Positions 1-12,900 of a stretch of DNA of 64,000 nt are shown piece after piece. The stretch comes from Taxillus chinensis (Eukaryota > Streptophyta > Magnoliopsida > Santalales > Loranthaceae), in contig CM042084.1 of assembly GCA_023512835.1 (NCBI GenBank), forward strand, positions 12,115,842 through 12,179,841, given 5' to 3'. Each line of letters starts with the position of its first letter. Position 1 is the stretch's first letter. Made by a program: the position numbers and the translations under genes. The notes below the pieces were generated by a model. That model was not told the origin of the DNA. It saw only the letters and a list, made by a program, of their open reading frames with translations, and made no database searches.

Positions 1-553
1 GTAATACTGTACCTGAGAGGTAATATTGTGCCCGAGGGGCAATACTGTGTCTGGGAGGGCAACATGGTGTCTGAGAGGCAATGTTTGTGATTACCTTGGA
101 AACTTTCTATGTATTTGAATGCATGTATACATGATTGAGTTGGTAATGTATATGTAACATTACACGAGCACATGCCTACACTAGTTTATGAGTTGGGATG
201 GGTCGGGGAGACATGATCCCTACTGAGCTGTGGTTGCTCACCCCTCCTGTTATATTTGTTTTTGTTTATTTCAGGTGCTTACAGGAGCTGGGAGATTCAC
301 CAGAGGTGAAGACCTTGTGTATGTTTATTCGTTTTGTTGGATTATGAAAACTATGATGTAACCCCGTGGGGGAAAGAATGTGTGTTTGTACTGTGCTTTG
401 AAATGAGATTTTTGTATATGTGTGATATGGTTTAGGGACGGCACCCGTGCTAAGGTCCATTTCTCGGTGTTCTCACCAACCTCTTGTCCCTTTGGGTGCA
501 GGCATGGGGATTCACTAACCGGTTTCTGCGGGTCGAAAATCCGAGGCGTGACA
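1..553 (+). mobile_element. 3' part of an LTR-like repeat (probable Ty3/gypsy LTR end)
   Basis: The first ~90 bases are about four degenerate copies of a ~20-bp unit of the form 'caatactgtg(t/c)ctgagagg'. The stretch then runs through T-rich sequence and ends in 'ccgaggcgtgaca' at 541-553, which looks like the TGACA-type end of a plant Ty3/gypsy LTR. The left end lies outside the window and I see no coding domain. The family assignment rests on the look of the terminus only; it could be a solo LTR or a truncated element. Confidence 0.35.
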
Positions 554-1900
554 CAATCGGTTTTTAATTCCCACAAAATGAAAACACCTAAACAGTGTTT
601 TTAGTATTTGTTTTTTATTCTCACTTTTCCTCTCCATTTGCAATGCCTCTCCAACCCCGCCCATCTCCTATTGCGATGCTCGGTGCTTGGCGTTGACACC
701 TGGGGGGAATTAAACTTATTAATATTATTATTATTATATATAATTATATATTTGTATATATATGTTAATTACTAATATATATATATATATGTATATGAAT
801 TGTGATTTAAAAAATTATTAATTTGAATCGGTTTGTTTAATTTTTTAATTTTTAAAAGTTAAAATGATATAAAATAAAAATATAATTTGTGTGCACATTA
901 ATACTAATATATATCGAATTTATAATTTTAAAGGTCTTAAAATTATATAATATAGTTCACAAACATAACACATCATGTATTAACAAACTATCTTAAATAA
1001 ATAAATTTAAAAACATAAAATAAAAATAGAAAATAAATAAATGACAATATTATTTAGTTCGATTCAATTTAAATCATGGTTTTGAAATTTTAAAACAAAT
1101 CAAACCAATAATATTATTTGGTTTCAAACTTAACCAACTCGATTTTGTTCGGTTTTATCGGTTTGATAAATTAAATTGGTGATTTCGGTGGGTCAGTTTA
1201 GATCGATTTTAGCGGTTTAGAGTTTCACTCCTAACTTAGATGGTGCTAATCATAGTTTTAAATAATATACGTAGATTACACAGTTTATATCTCGCCCCCC
1301 CTTCCTTCTGAATCCGTCCCTGGTGCTCGGTGACCCCCCATGCTTGGATTTGCCTCTCGACACTAGGATCTGTCCCCCACGATACCCGACGACCCTCTAG
1401 GGCAATGCAGTTTGTTTGGCCCCCGCTGCCGACGTAAGTCCCCACCCCCTGCAATTCGACCCTCTCATGGCGACACCCTCACCTCTTGTTATGATTTCCT
1501 TTGCTTGCGATGCTCCCGCCTCCGACGCGACCCTCCCCTAGCGATCCCCTCTTTTCCTACGATGGCTTCCTCTGCCTGCGACACTCCCGTCCCCCAATAA
1601 CGCGACCCCCTCCTGATGATGCTGTCCCCTCCGAAAACAAAATTTGTAAAAGTTATTTTTAATTCGACAGAAAATAACCATCAACAAAAAAATATATTTT
1701 ATTTATAAAAAATAAATTTTAATTTAATTTCTAAAAGTAATTTTTAGAAACAAAAATTGCCTATAAACAAAATTGGATTGTAATTGCCTTTTGATCATTA
1801 TGTCAGATTAACCATAAAACTGCCCAGTACGCGCGGCGTGATAGTTATTTAAATTAATTAAGGTAAGAAAAAAGATGATTGGATGGTGGCTTTCTAATTT
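554..1900. other. Intergenic spacer, AT-rich then C-rich, no gene seen
   Basis: 720-1250 is very AT-rich, with a TA/TAT microsatellite at about 721-800 and repeated 'tcggtttg/cggttta' motifs near 825 and 1140-1220 that resemble the ends of a degraded miniature element. 1290-1620 is C-rich, with recurring 'cgaccctc/cgatgctccc' words. Short ORFs here have no protein-like pattern. From about 1900 the base composition becomes that of the ERGIC3 leader. Confidence 0.5.
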
Positions 1901-1949
1901 GAGGGCCGAGCGTGCTCCCATCCTACGAACGACTATTTTGTCGGATTGA

Positions 1950-2611
1950 AGAACCCCTATTCGACAACAAAACCCACAATTGCGAAGCTCTTGTCAGCAG
2001 GATCGGGCAGGTCTAGTGCTTGATGAACGGCCGACTCCCGATCGTCGAGTAGAAACCTCGTTGAACAACCTGCGATTCACGAGCGATCCTCATTCTTGTT
2101 TCCGAATTTGCTGCTAGCTTCGCGGGTTACTTATTACATAATCTGCCGATTGACGCCATCAGGTGATTCGAATAATCGTTTTCTTCTTATTTTTTTCGTT
2201 GTGATTCATACGATTTCTGGGGAAAACAGAGATATCATGTCATGTTGCTTTATTAATCTCCTGAGTTTCGTTTTGTTTTTCCATTCTCTCTCTCTATTTT
2301 GCCTTATTGTTTGGAAATTGACGACAGCGATGAAAAAAGTTTTTTTTTTTTTTTCGAATCTCCATGTTTAAAAGATTGGAAGAGATTGAAAATAAGTGAA
2401 TTTTTTCTTACGTGGGTATGTGGGATTTTCCTTTGCAAGGGCTTGATTGCTTCTTTTTCCAATTTATGGAACACGGGCAATGGATTTTTTTTTAGCACAC
2501 CAGTTGATAATTTTGATAATTATTTTGCGGTATATGTTCATTTTCTCAAGCTTATGATGGGTTTCTCATGCAGGTGACAGGCCTGTCAAGGTAAAATAGA
2601 ACTGAGTGAAT
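1950..2611 (+). promoter_or_regulatory. ERGIC3 5' leader with a probable leader intron
   Basis: Upstream of the ATG at 2612 there is a plausible non-coding exon ending 'cgccatcag|gtgatt' (donor GT at 2163). A pyrimidine-rich intron follows and ends 'ctcatgcag' at 2573. The second leader piece, 2574-2611, runs into the start codon. A leader intron is common in plant housekeeping genes. The transcription start itself cannot be seen, so the left bound is approximate. Confidence 0.45.
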
Positions 2612-3901
2612 ATGGGTGTGAAACAAACTATAAAAAGTTTAGATGCATTTCCTCGTGCGGAGGAGCATTTGCTGCAGAAGACACAATCTGGGGCACTTGG
2701 TATCTACCTGTTATCCTTCTTTTGTTGCACTGCAGATTTTATCTTTTTCTTAACTCCTAAATGCTGTAGATAGTGCTTTGTTGCTTATACCTCGTGTAAA
2801 ATACATTTTACTACTAGCAAAGAAAAACTGGTGCACAAATTCTTAGGATGTGTTTGTTTTAGCTGTTTTTGTTCTCAAGATGTGATAGCCATTTTCGGGT
2901 AAAAAAAAGTCAAACAATAAAAGATTTTCTTATCAATTATCCTACTCTCTATACATATGTAAAAATTGAGTTTCTACACATGGTTTGACCTATTAAAGTC
3001 ATTAATTTGTTTTTATATAAATTAAACATTGACGGCCTTTTTCTCTTTCCACAGTAAGATGTAATGCTTTTAGAGGAAAATGCTTGTCAAGGACCAATTA
3101 GGGAGCTTTGGCTTCTTTCTAGGAGAGTATATGTAATGAAGGATCCATTATTATGGCTTTGAAAATTTGGAGCTATGCTGCATGCCTCTATTTTTACTTT
3201 GTTAGTTAGGCCCCATTTCCTGTTTCTGTGGGACAAAACATGTTGTGCTATACTTTAAGTTTTGGGAACTTAAAATTTGGGAGTGATAAAAAAAGTTCCC
3301 AAAAGTGGTCTTCTCACTTCTAACATGGCAGCCAACTGCAGCCCATTCTCATCTTATTTAGATATAAAAAAAGCATTTAATAATTATAAATTCTTTTCAA
3401 TATTTTGAGGAATTGTTGTAGTAGCTCTCTCATTGTGAGATTTATCTCGTGCCTGAAGGCTGAATCTATAATGTATGATATTGTAATAAACATATTGAGT
3501 ACCTCTGATTATTGAGCTTTATTTTTAATTTTTTATTTACTTCACCTCCCTTATCCTTGCTGCCTTCCTGCATCATTAGATTTGATGTATTCATGTGATA
3601 GGGGAACACATCAGTATGGCTGAGTTAGAGACTCCCAGATTAATTTTATCCCTTGAGACTCATTTTTGGTTTTTCTAGTCCACATTTGGCATCTGCGATT
3701 CATATTGGCCTTGTATTTGGTAATTATAAATTGCATTCCCATTTTATTTTAAATATAAAAATTAAAATATGCATTGGTAAGTATAAATTGTTTTCAAAAT
3801 TTTGAGGAATTGTTTTAGTAACTCCCTCATTATGAGATTTATCTTATGTTTGAATCTATAATTTATGATATTGTAATAATGATATTATCTATCAATCCAT
3901 C

Positions 3902-3940
<39 letters not shown>

Positions 3941-6900
3941 CATATCAAGCACCTTTGATTATTGAGATTTATCTTATGTTCGAATCTATAATGTATGATA
4001 TGATATTGTAATAATCATATCGAGCACCTTTAATTGTTGAGATTTTTTAAAATTTTTTAGTTACTTCATCTCCCTCATTCCTGCTGCCTTCCTGCATCAT
4101 TAGATGTGATGTCTTGGTGTGATAGGGAACACATCTGTAAGGCTGAGTTAGAGACTCCCTGATCAATTTTATCCCTTAAGAATCACTTTTGGCTTTTCAA
4201 GTCCAAATTTGGCATCTGCGAATACATATTGACCTTGTATTTGGAAATGAGGCAAAAAGATCCATTGTAAACATGCAATCTAACATAATCTTTTGGTACA
4301 CTGCTCATTGCATCCTCAGAAAATTTGGATCTCTAAACTTATTTGAATGAATCTTTTGACTAAAATATCATAATTTTTGGATTTAATATAAGTTGGAGAT
4401 CTCTGTATTTTTAAGGATATACTTTTAAAGGGAAATTGGATTATTCTAAAATTTTAAGAAGCGAATTTCATGCTTTCTTCGTGTATACATTTATATATAT
4501 TTAAGATGTGGTGGAATTGTCAATAATTTTGTGAAATGTATGCATTATAAAGGGAGAAACATGTGGACCATTGAAAATATAAAACATGACTAACCTGGTG
4601 GCAGATTTGTGGGGTTGGAACTGTTCAACCCGGGATCAATTTGCTTGCTTGGTACTCGTGTTTTTTTTTAATTATCATTAAAAAATGTTCATGCAACCTT
4701 GTTTTTGGAGTGAACATATTGGATAGCCAAAGCACAAACAAGTATTGTAAGGTGGATTATAGGGATTGCACTTTTGGTACAAAAACTGTAGTTGTAATTT
4801 GAAGTTTTCTCCTCTTTTGTGTAGTTTCGATCATTGGTTTGGTTATAATGGCGTCATTGTTCTTGCATGAATTGGGATACTATCTCTCTATACATACAGT
4901 GCATCAGGTTCGTATTTAAGTTTTTTTTTCTTTTACTTTTTCAAATATGATCATTTACTGAAAACCTAAATAAGTGCGTTAGTTTTTTTTCTCTCCATTT
5001 TTTATGGTAGTTGGAGGAAGGTAAGTGGGGGAGGGGGTTAAGATACAAGATAGAAATACTACCTCAACATTATCCTTTATTGTCTTCCTAAAATTGGAGT
5101 TGAGACTTTGTAAACTAATAGCACTCCCCTGCAACATTGCATTAAAGGCACTACCTAATACATTATTGAACTGCTATCAAATGCGGCTGGAGCAACTTTT
5201 GGAATTCCATGTAAAAGATATTTACAATTTTAAATGGTCATCATACATTAATTACATTCATAATACATTAATTACGGGAGCTGAATTATCAGCATTCTTG
5301 TACAATGTCGAGTTGTTGACCAATAGTCATATTTTAGACTTTTAGTTTAGATAGCCTATGACTTATTGGGATTTGGGGGTTTATTGAAAAAAAAAATTTT
5401 TGAGGGAATAATATGTTAGGCAAACAGACCTAATTGAAAATTGAATAAAATTCAGAGAAGCTAGGAAGTCCTATCTGGTAACTACTGCTGGCTAATATAT
5501 AAAAAAAAGAATAAGAATCTGACAATTACCAATTCTTATCTTAAACTGTTATTCAGATGTATTCTATAAACTTCTCTCAAAGGGTCTACAGCCCTAGTAA
5601 TGTATTTTATTATTTGGATATTTTGTGCCTAAATTGCTCATGATGGAATTAATCGTATTGCATGAATGTATGCAAAACTATACAAATACTATTTTGTGTT
5701 ATAAGTCCCAAATAATACTTATGGGGTGGGGAGTTCTATGCCGTGGGTATCTACTAACGATTAAAATGCCCTCTACAGATGTCTGTTGACAGAAAACGTG
5801 GAGAGACCCTTCCAATCCACATAAATATGACATTTCCTTCTTTACCTTGTGATGGTTAGCATATTTCTTATTATTACTTGGATTATTTTCATTTTTTGTC
5901 ATTGATAATGTTTCTGTCTATTATTTTAATTATCATATTTACCTTGATAAAGCCTGAAGCCTCATAGTGAGTTCATTTGTTTAATTTTGCAGTCTTAAGT
6001 GTGGATGCTATCGATATGTCGGGCAAACATGAAGTGGATCTTGATACAAACATATGGAAAGTAAGCCAGTTTCTTACTTACTAGTAACTAGTGAATAGCT
6101 TCATTGTCTTCCGAGATGAGTGTGATGAAACTTAAAATTTTTTATCTTTGAACTGAAAAAACAACATGATAAACGTTTGGTTTTAATTTAATAAATAAGA
6201 AGCGAGCAAGTTTTATTTGTGGCACCGGTAAGAGGGAAGTTGTTATTGTTTGGTGTTTGGATGGCATGGTAAGTTCGTTTTCTCTCATGGTAGCTTAGGT
6301 AGGACAATTGGAGACCTTGAATGTGACTATTTTTTCTTTTCAAAATTAAATTCCTGGAAACATTTTCCTAGTACTTTAAGAGGATTAAATTTACAATATG
6401 CTGTTTCTGTTCATGGATTCAATTGTTTCAGCTCATTTGGGGATTCAAAGAACCCTTATCGATTTAACATTCGTGTTCATGGATTCAAGTGTTTCATCTC
6501 CCGTTGGTTTCTAACAAATATCCTGATAAACGACCTCTAACATAATGTCTTATTATAATAAAACATAATAGACCCCCTATACCTTTCTATCCTGCGGGAA
6601 AAATGTACCACCGTGAATTAGAGCGTGTTTGGTTGTAGAACTTAAAAATGCTTTCATGTTTTTGAATACAAAATGTGGTGGGCCCAGAATAGACGGTGGT
6701 ATTTATTTCCTGCTCTCCAAAATTTGCGTCGTCTTTGTCAAACAAAAACTGCCGACGCTGGTGGTCTGTCCCCAAAATTCGCATCAGATTTCATCTTCCT
6801 CTCCCTCACACCCAGATTCTTCTTCCCCTGCCCAGATTCGCCTTGATTTGTGACTTCTATTTTTGTTTTCCATCTTCGTCTTCCTCTCTCTCACGCCCTC

Positions 6901-9900
6901 AATAAATGATTTTCAGATCTGTCTTCCTCCATCTTCCTCTCTTGTGAAGGTGTCGTCTTTGCCTTCTTCTCCCTCGCACCCTCAGGTATTGTTACAGGGA
7001 TAGGTGTGTTTGATTTTTTTTCAGCCCATTTTTTTTTAGTCTGTGCGTGGATGGGTCTTTGTCTCGCCGGAGGGGCAACTGGAGCGTTTACTTAGGTGTG
7101 TTTGGTGGCGATCAAGATGGACACTAGATCTTGGAGTTGACCAAATTTTGGCTCTTGTTTGCTCGTGCTGTTGATTTTTTTTTTTTTTGTCTTGAGAATT
7201 ACTTCCTGGAGCACCGAGGACTTGTGTGCGTGTATAATTACTAATTGATTGCAGCTGTTGGGAGTGTCTAATGGGGGCTATTAAAATGGTGGAGGCCGGT
7301 GGGAGAGGGGAATTCAGACCCTAGGATGAGTTGAGCGCGCTAGGATAAGATGATGATACCCGGCGAAAATGGTTCACTGCCAAGTGTGGCCATGGTAAAA
7401 CCATGGACAGTTTGCACTCCTCGTTCCCTCATGCATCTTCCACCTAGGGAAGCAGTTTTAAAATAGAGTTGACCTTTTGTGGTGGCGTTTTCTCTCCCTA
7501 ATGCCCTTGTTTCGTTGTTGTGGCTCATTGTTTTTCTGTTGTGAAGTTGCAGGTCTCTAGGCTGGCGGAGGATGCTCGGTGCAGTGCTGGGAGGGAGTAA
7601 AAAAAAAACAAGCTAGAAACAATGACCAAACAAAAATTATGCGATGGAAACAACTAAAAAGAGCATTTAAATACAGCGTTTAAAAACTACCAAGTATCAA
7701 ATTTTGAAAACAAAAAACAAAATATGGGTACCAAATATGGCCTTATGTTCTCTCTATTTTTGTTCTTGGTATTTTGGATTTTGACTTCACCTAATGGCAA
7801 TTTCTGACAATCTAGAGAGAAGGGTAGCTGCTTGCATTTCCCAAGTACACTCTGATCTCCACTTCAGTATTTTAGAACTTGATAATACACCAGAGGAAGT
7901 GCAAATAGAGTATTACCTTTTTGCTGATCACTATATCAATTGATTATGAAACTCAATTGAAGTTTGCTAAAATGGGGTTGGCCTCGGGAAACAATCATTC
8001 TTATTTTCCCTTAACATGTGAGAATATATATTTGCTAAAATAGGGTTGGCCTTTGAGATACAATCATTCTTATTTTTTCTGAAATGCGTGAGAACATAGT
8101 TTTCAAAGCGTCACCTAGGCGATAAAGGCATTCTTAGATAGGCAAGGTGCTTCCACGCTTTGTTACAAGTGGCTTAGATACATTTTTATAATTTTTTCTA
8201 CTTTATATATATGTGTATAAATTAAATTCAATTGTTACTTGCTAGTGTCTTTAATTTCTTATAACAAATACTTAATTACTCAAAAAAGCATAAACAATTT
8301 GTGCAAAAATCCACCAATAAGCATAAATTATTATTGTATTTATTACGTTATTACAAATTATAATGTAAACGCTCTTAGTCAACAACTAGGCATTGCCTCA
8401 CCTAGAGAGGCCTTCTAATGCCTTGATTACTTTAGCACTTTGAAAACTCTGCGTGATATAATATATATTGTGGCCTGTAATATGACTATGATACGATGAC
8501 ACACTTTTTCCTGTGAAATGCTAATAATTAGTTGCACTGGAGCTCTGATGGGGGGTTATTTTTTCCTTTGATGCTCTATTTTTTGTGATTATGGGCCCTT
8601 TGGACATTTTGCCTTTTGTTTTATGCTCAAACATATGTTTTCAGTATACTTTTCTATATGCAAGTCGCTAGTTGTTGTACTCTAACAAGTGTCAATCTTT
8701 TGCAGCTTCGCTTGAATAATGATGGTCATATCATTGGAACTGAATATATATCTGATCTGGTGGAAAAAGAACATGGGGATCACAATCATGGTAATGTGTA
8801 TGGTACATTACCCTTTGTAAGAAAACGAAGTTAATTTAGCTTTGATTATAATTCTATGATTCACCCTTTGTTCTTACTTTATTTTTTAGTTCTCTCCCAT
8901 ATATGATATAAAGAATTTCATTTTCAAATGTAGCTATACAGCAATGGCTAATATTTCTTTGTTATTTTTAACATTCTTTTTAGTGTTATTTACATAGATT
9001 ATGAATTAGACTCGTTGCTTCAGATCTGCAACAGCAAGGTGGCTGCCAGTATGTGTGGTATTCTTGCCATGAGAGCCATCTACCTTACTGCTTCACCCTT
9101 CCCCTGCTCCTTCCCTCCTCTGACCCTCCCCTTCCCCTACCTTCCCTCCTCCCCCCATACTCATCAAAGTAATGACTCAGTTGTATTTTATTTTTAGGGC
9201 ACACTTTAAAAGTTTATGCTTTTTCTTTATAAGCATTTAATTCTTGACTCAAAAGATAGGCAAGTGATTGTACACTTCCTGTCGGCAGAATCAGACAATT
9301 TTCCTAATTTGCAGCCTCATAGTGCCTACACACTTGGCTGCCTAAATGAAGTTTACCCTTACAGAATTTGGCATCTATAGTTTATGCACAAAATTATTCA
9401 TATTATTTAAAGGAAATAATTTCACTTGATAGTGTCCATCCGACAATTTTCCTAATTTGCAGCCTCGTAGTGCCTAAACCCTTGAGTGCTTAAATGAAAT
9501 CTACCCTTACAGAATTTGGCGTCTATAGTTTATGCACAAAAAGATCCATATTATTTAGAGGAAACAATATTCCATGTGATAGTGTCCATGAGAAGTATAC
9601 ATAGTGAGAAAAACTAGCAGATATGGCTCACTACTTGCACTGATTGGGAAGATTCTTAAATTTAAATCATAAATTTAATTAGTGTGTGAGTCACATAAAT
9701 TAAATAGTAGAACTATATTTGTGTAAACAATGGTATTTGAGAATGTATTTTATGTATATTGAGAGGGTAAGGAAGACATTCTTATAGCGTATTACATTAA
9801 TATTAAAAGATTAAATTAACCTCCACCCTCTAATATTATCCCTCAATGAGTTGGTTTTCTGTTTGGTTGTGTGCAAACTTAATTGCTTTATTATGCATCT

Positions 9901-12900
9901 TTTCATGTACAAAATGATAATCAACTTTAATATGCTTTGTTCTTTTGTGAAACAATGGATTAGAAGAAATATAAATAGCAAATTGACTATCACAATGGAA
10001 TTCAGAGGGATAGAAAGTCAATTTTTGACAACAACATTTCCAACCACGCCAGTTCACTTGTTACATGTGTCATAGCCCTACATTCAGCTTCAGCACTAGA
10101 CCTCGACATCACATATTGTTTTTTACTCTTTCACACTACAAGATTTTTACTAAGAAACACACAATGACCGAAGAAATACACAATGACCGATAGTGGATTT
10201 CCGATCAAGTGGACATCCTGCCTACTCAGTTTCAGAATAACTTTGTATGTTAAGATTACCCTAGTAGACGACCATGTCCAGGCACACCTTTCAAGTACCT
10301 CATAATCCATAAGGTTGCATTTCAGTGGGTAATACGAGTACTCATAAACTGACTTACCGTGCACTGCAAAGGAAATATTTGGTCTGGTGACTGTTAAATA
10401 ATTAAGCTTTTCAACTAGTCTTTGATATTGAACAGGATTCTGGAGTAAGTCACTATGTTTGGAATCCAATCTGACATTTGGATTTATAAGAGAATTAACT
10501 GGTTTTACCTCCAAGTACCTAATTTCATTAAGTATATTAAGAACATATTTTCGTTGTGACTGAGAAATTGATTGGTCAGAATAAGCCACTTTTATGTCCA
10601 CGAAATAACGTAAGCGGCCTAGGTCCTTGGTGCAAAACTTGAATTGCATAAAATACTTCAATCACTGAATGCCTGCCTTGTCATTGCCAATAATAATAAT
10701 ATCATCAACACAAACGATGAAGAGGATATAATCCATCGTTTGCTAAATTCACAAAAGTCAATATAAGGAGCCCATAGTGCATGTATATATATAACATATA
10801 AATATATACAGTTATGAGTCACGATCAGGTAGAACAAGAAAACTTGCATTATTGACGTCCAACGACACCTAACGTTTGCATTTATCACCGCGAGAACACA
10901 ATGCAGAGAAGTGCATTTGGGATTGTGGCAAGGTCGTGTTTGTGGGAGAGGTGACACATCACATGGTTCATCGTCAGGGATTGTGTCACAGGGTTTGTCG
11001 TCATCATTGTATCGTTGTTGTCGTAGTGAGGGATCGTTGCTTCATTATATTTGGGATTGACGTTGTAGAGAGATTGCAGTGTCGTAGGGTTCGTATGCCG
11101 CACCGTCACAGAGAGAGCACACCTCTCTGTTAAGGTCGTCCCAACATTTCCAATCTTCCTCGTTCTTTGATTGATGGATCGTTCTAGTCTCTCTCTTGCT
11201 CTCTCTACAATCCTTTGTCTTGTTGTTGGGGTGGTGGAGGGTTTGTCGTCTTCATCGGGCATCTTCATCCTCCAATGGCGTCAAGGAAATGCGTTGTGAG
11301 AACAATGTAAGGAGAGTTCTCTATTGTGGCTATGATACCATGTAAACAATGGTATTTGAGATTGTATTTCATGCATATTGACTATTGAGAGCATTAGGAA
11401 GACATTCTTATAGCGTATTACATTAATATTAAAAGATTAAACTACCTTCGATCTCCAACTATTTGCTAGATTGTATTGCCATAGTCAAGCTAAGTTGTAT
11501 GCACAGTGAGAAGAACTATGCAGAAATGGATCACTACTTGCATTCTGGTTGAGAAAATTTTTAGGGTCGTTCATTTTGTGGGAGGCAAATTAGTTTCCTA
11601 GGAAGTAATGAGGGAAAGTTTGATTTTTACAAATTAACGATAAGGCAATAAATTAAGTTTTCCCTCATAATGACATGACACTTACATAATATATATTTTT
11701 GCAATGTGGGAAATAGTTTTCTACTTCTTTCTCTGTTGAAATAGTTTACCAAGTTGATAGGAAATTAGTTGTTTTTTTTTTGTTCCCTTCTATTTATGTA
11801 AATAAAAATAATTATTTATAATAACTATAAATAATTACAATGATATTTTTAGTAGTTGTGATTTTTTTATATTTGTCGTAATTCATATAGCCAATTCTAT
11901 TTATTGGGATTAACACTTGTTGGTTTGGTTTGGTTATATATATATATATATTTAAATAGTTAAATATTGTAACATGACTTTCATATGAAGTTTTAAGAAT
12001 GTGTCAATTAAATTTGACTGGTAAAATAGTCTATTCCTGATATTAGTGTGCTGGGAAAATAGGAATGCTATTTTAATTACAAATGAGCCCTTATAGACTC
12101 AAATTGCATTTTTAGTAGGTTTTGGGAGTCACGGAAAATAAATAGTAGAATTATTGCTTCTAAATTGTATGGCTGCAGTTGACCTAAATATCTTCACCAA
12201 TAATTCAGAATTATAGCATTATAAATGCCGAGTAGTTTTCCTCTGATTCAGTTAAAGGCACTTTTATTTTTTCAATTAGGATAATCAGGCTTCAGAAAAA
12301 TTAACATCTCATCAGCTACCGTTTAATAGGCGATAACGATCACCACGCTGATCAGCACAGGCCGACTCATACTCATAGCTTTGATCAAGCTGCTGAGGAC
12401 CTGGTCAAGAAGGTGAAGCAAGCATTGGCTAGTGGAGAAGGCTGCCGGGTGTGTTGTTGTCCCTCTGTCTTCCAGTCCTTAACAGTTTATGTTTATGCGT
12501 TAATCCGTAAGTGTGAAGCTTTGTACAGGTTTATGGAATGCTAGATGTCCAAAGGGTTGCTGGAAACTTCCATATTTCAGTTCACGGCTTAAATATTTTT
12601 GTTGCCCAAATGGTTAGTTGTCATAGTTGTTATTTTCATTGCTCATATTTGCAATATTATATATAATCAAACTTGAATGATTTTGTTGATATTTGTAGAG
12701 TAAACTTCATTTATTAAAGGAAACACAACAAAATAGAATTATTTTCAGAAAACGGCTTTAGTGAGTTATTTTGGTTTTGATAATTTAATTCATATCTTAG
12801 ATGTACGAAAAAGTTGGAAACATCCCTTTTTGAAGATTCTTGAGGTTGTGGCCGCCCGAACAATTTGTATGAACATTTAGGCACATGTGAACGGAAGTCT

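Noticed and set aside
1..88. Possible CRISPR-like or satellite array from the ~20-bp units at the window start
   Set aside because: Only four degenerate units without spacers; fits a minisatellite within an LTR of a plant genome.
5025..5345. 106-residue ORF in ERGIC3 intron 2
   Set aside because: Skipped by the conserved exon junction 4907/5779 and without protein-like features.
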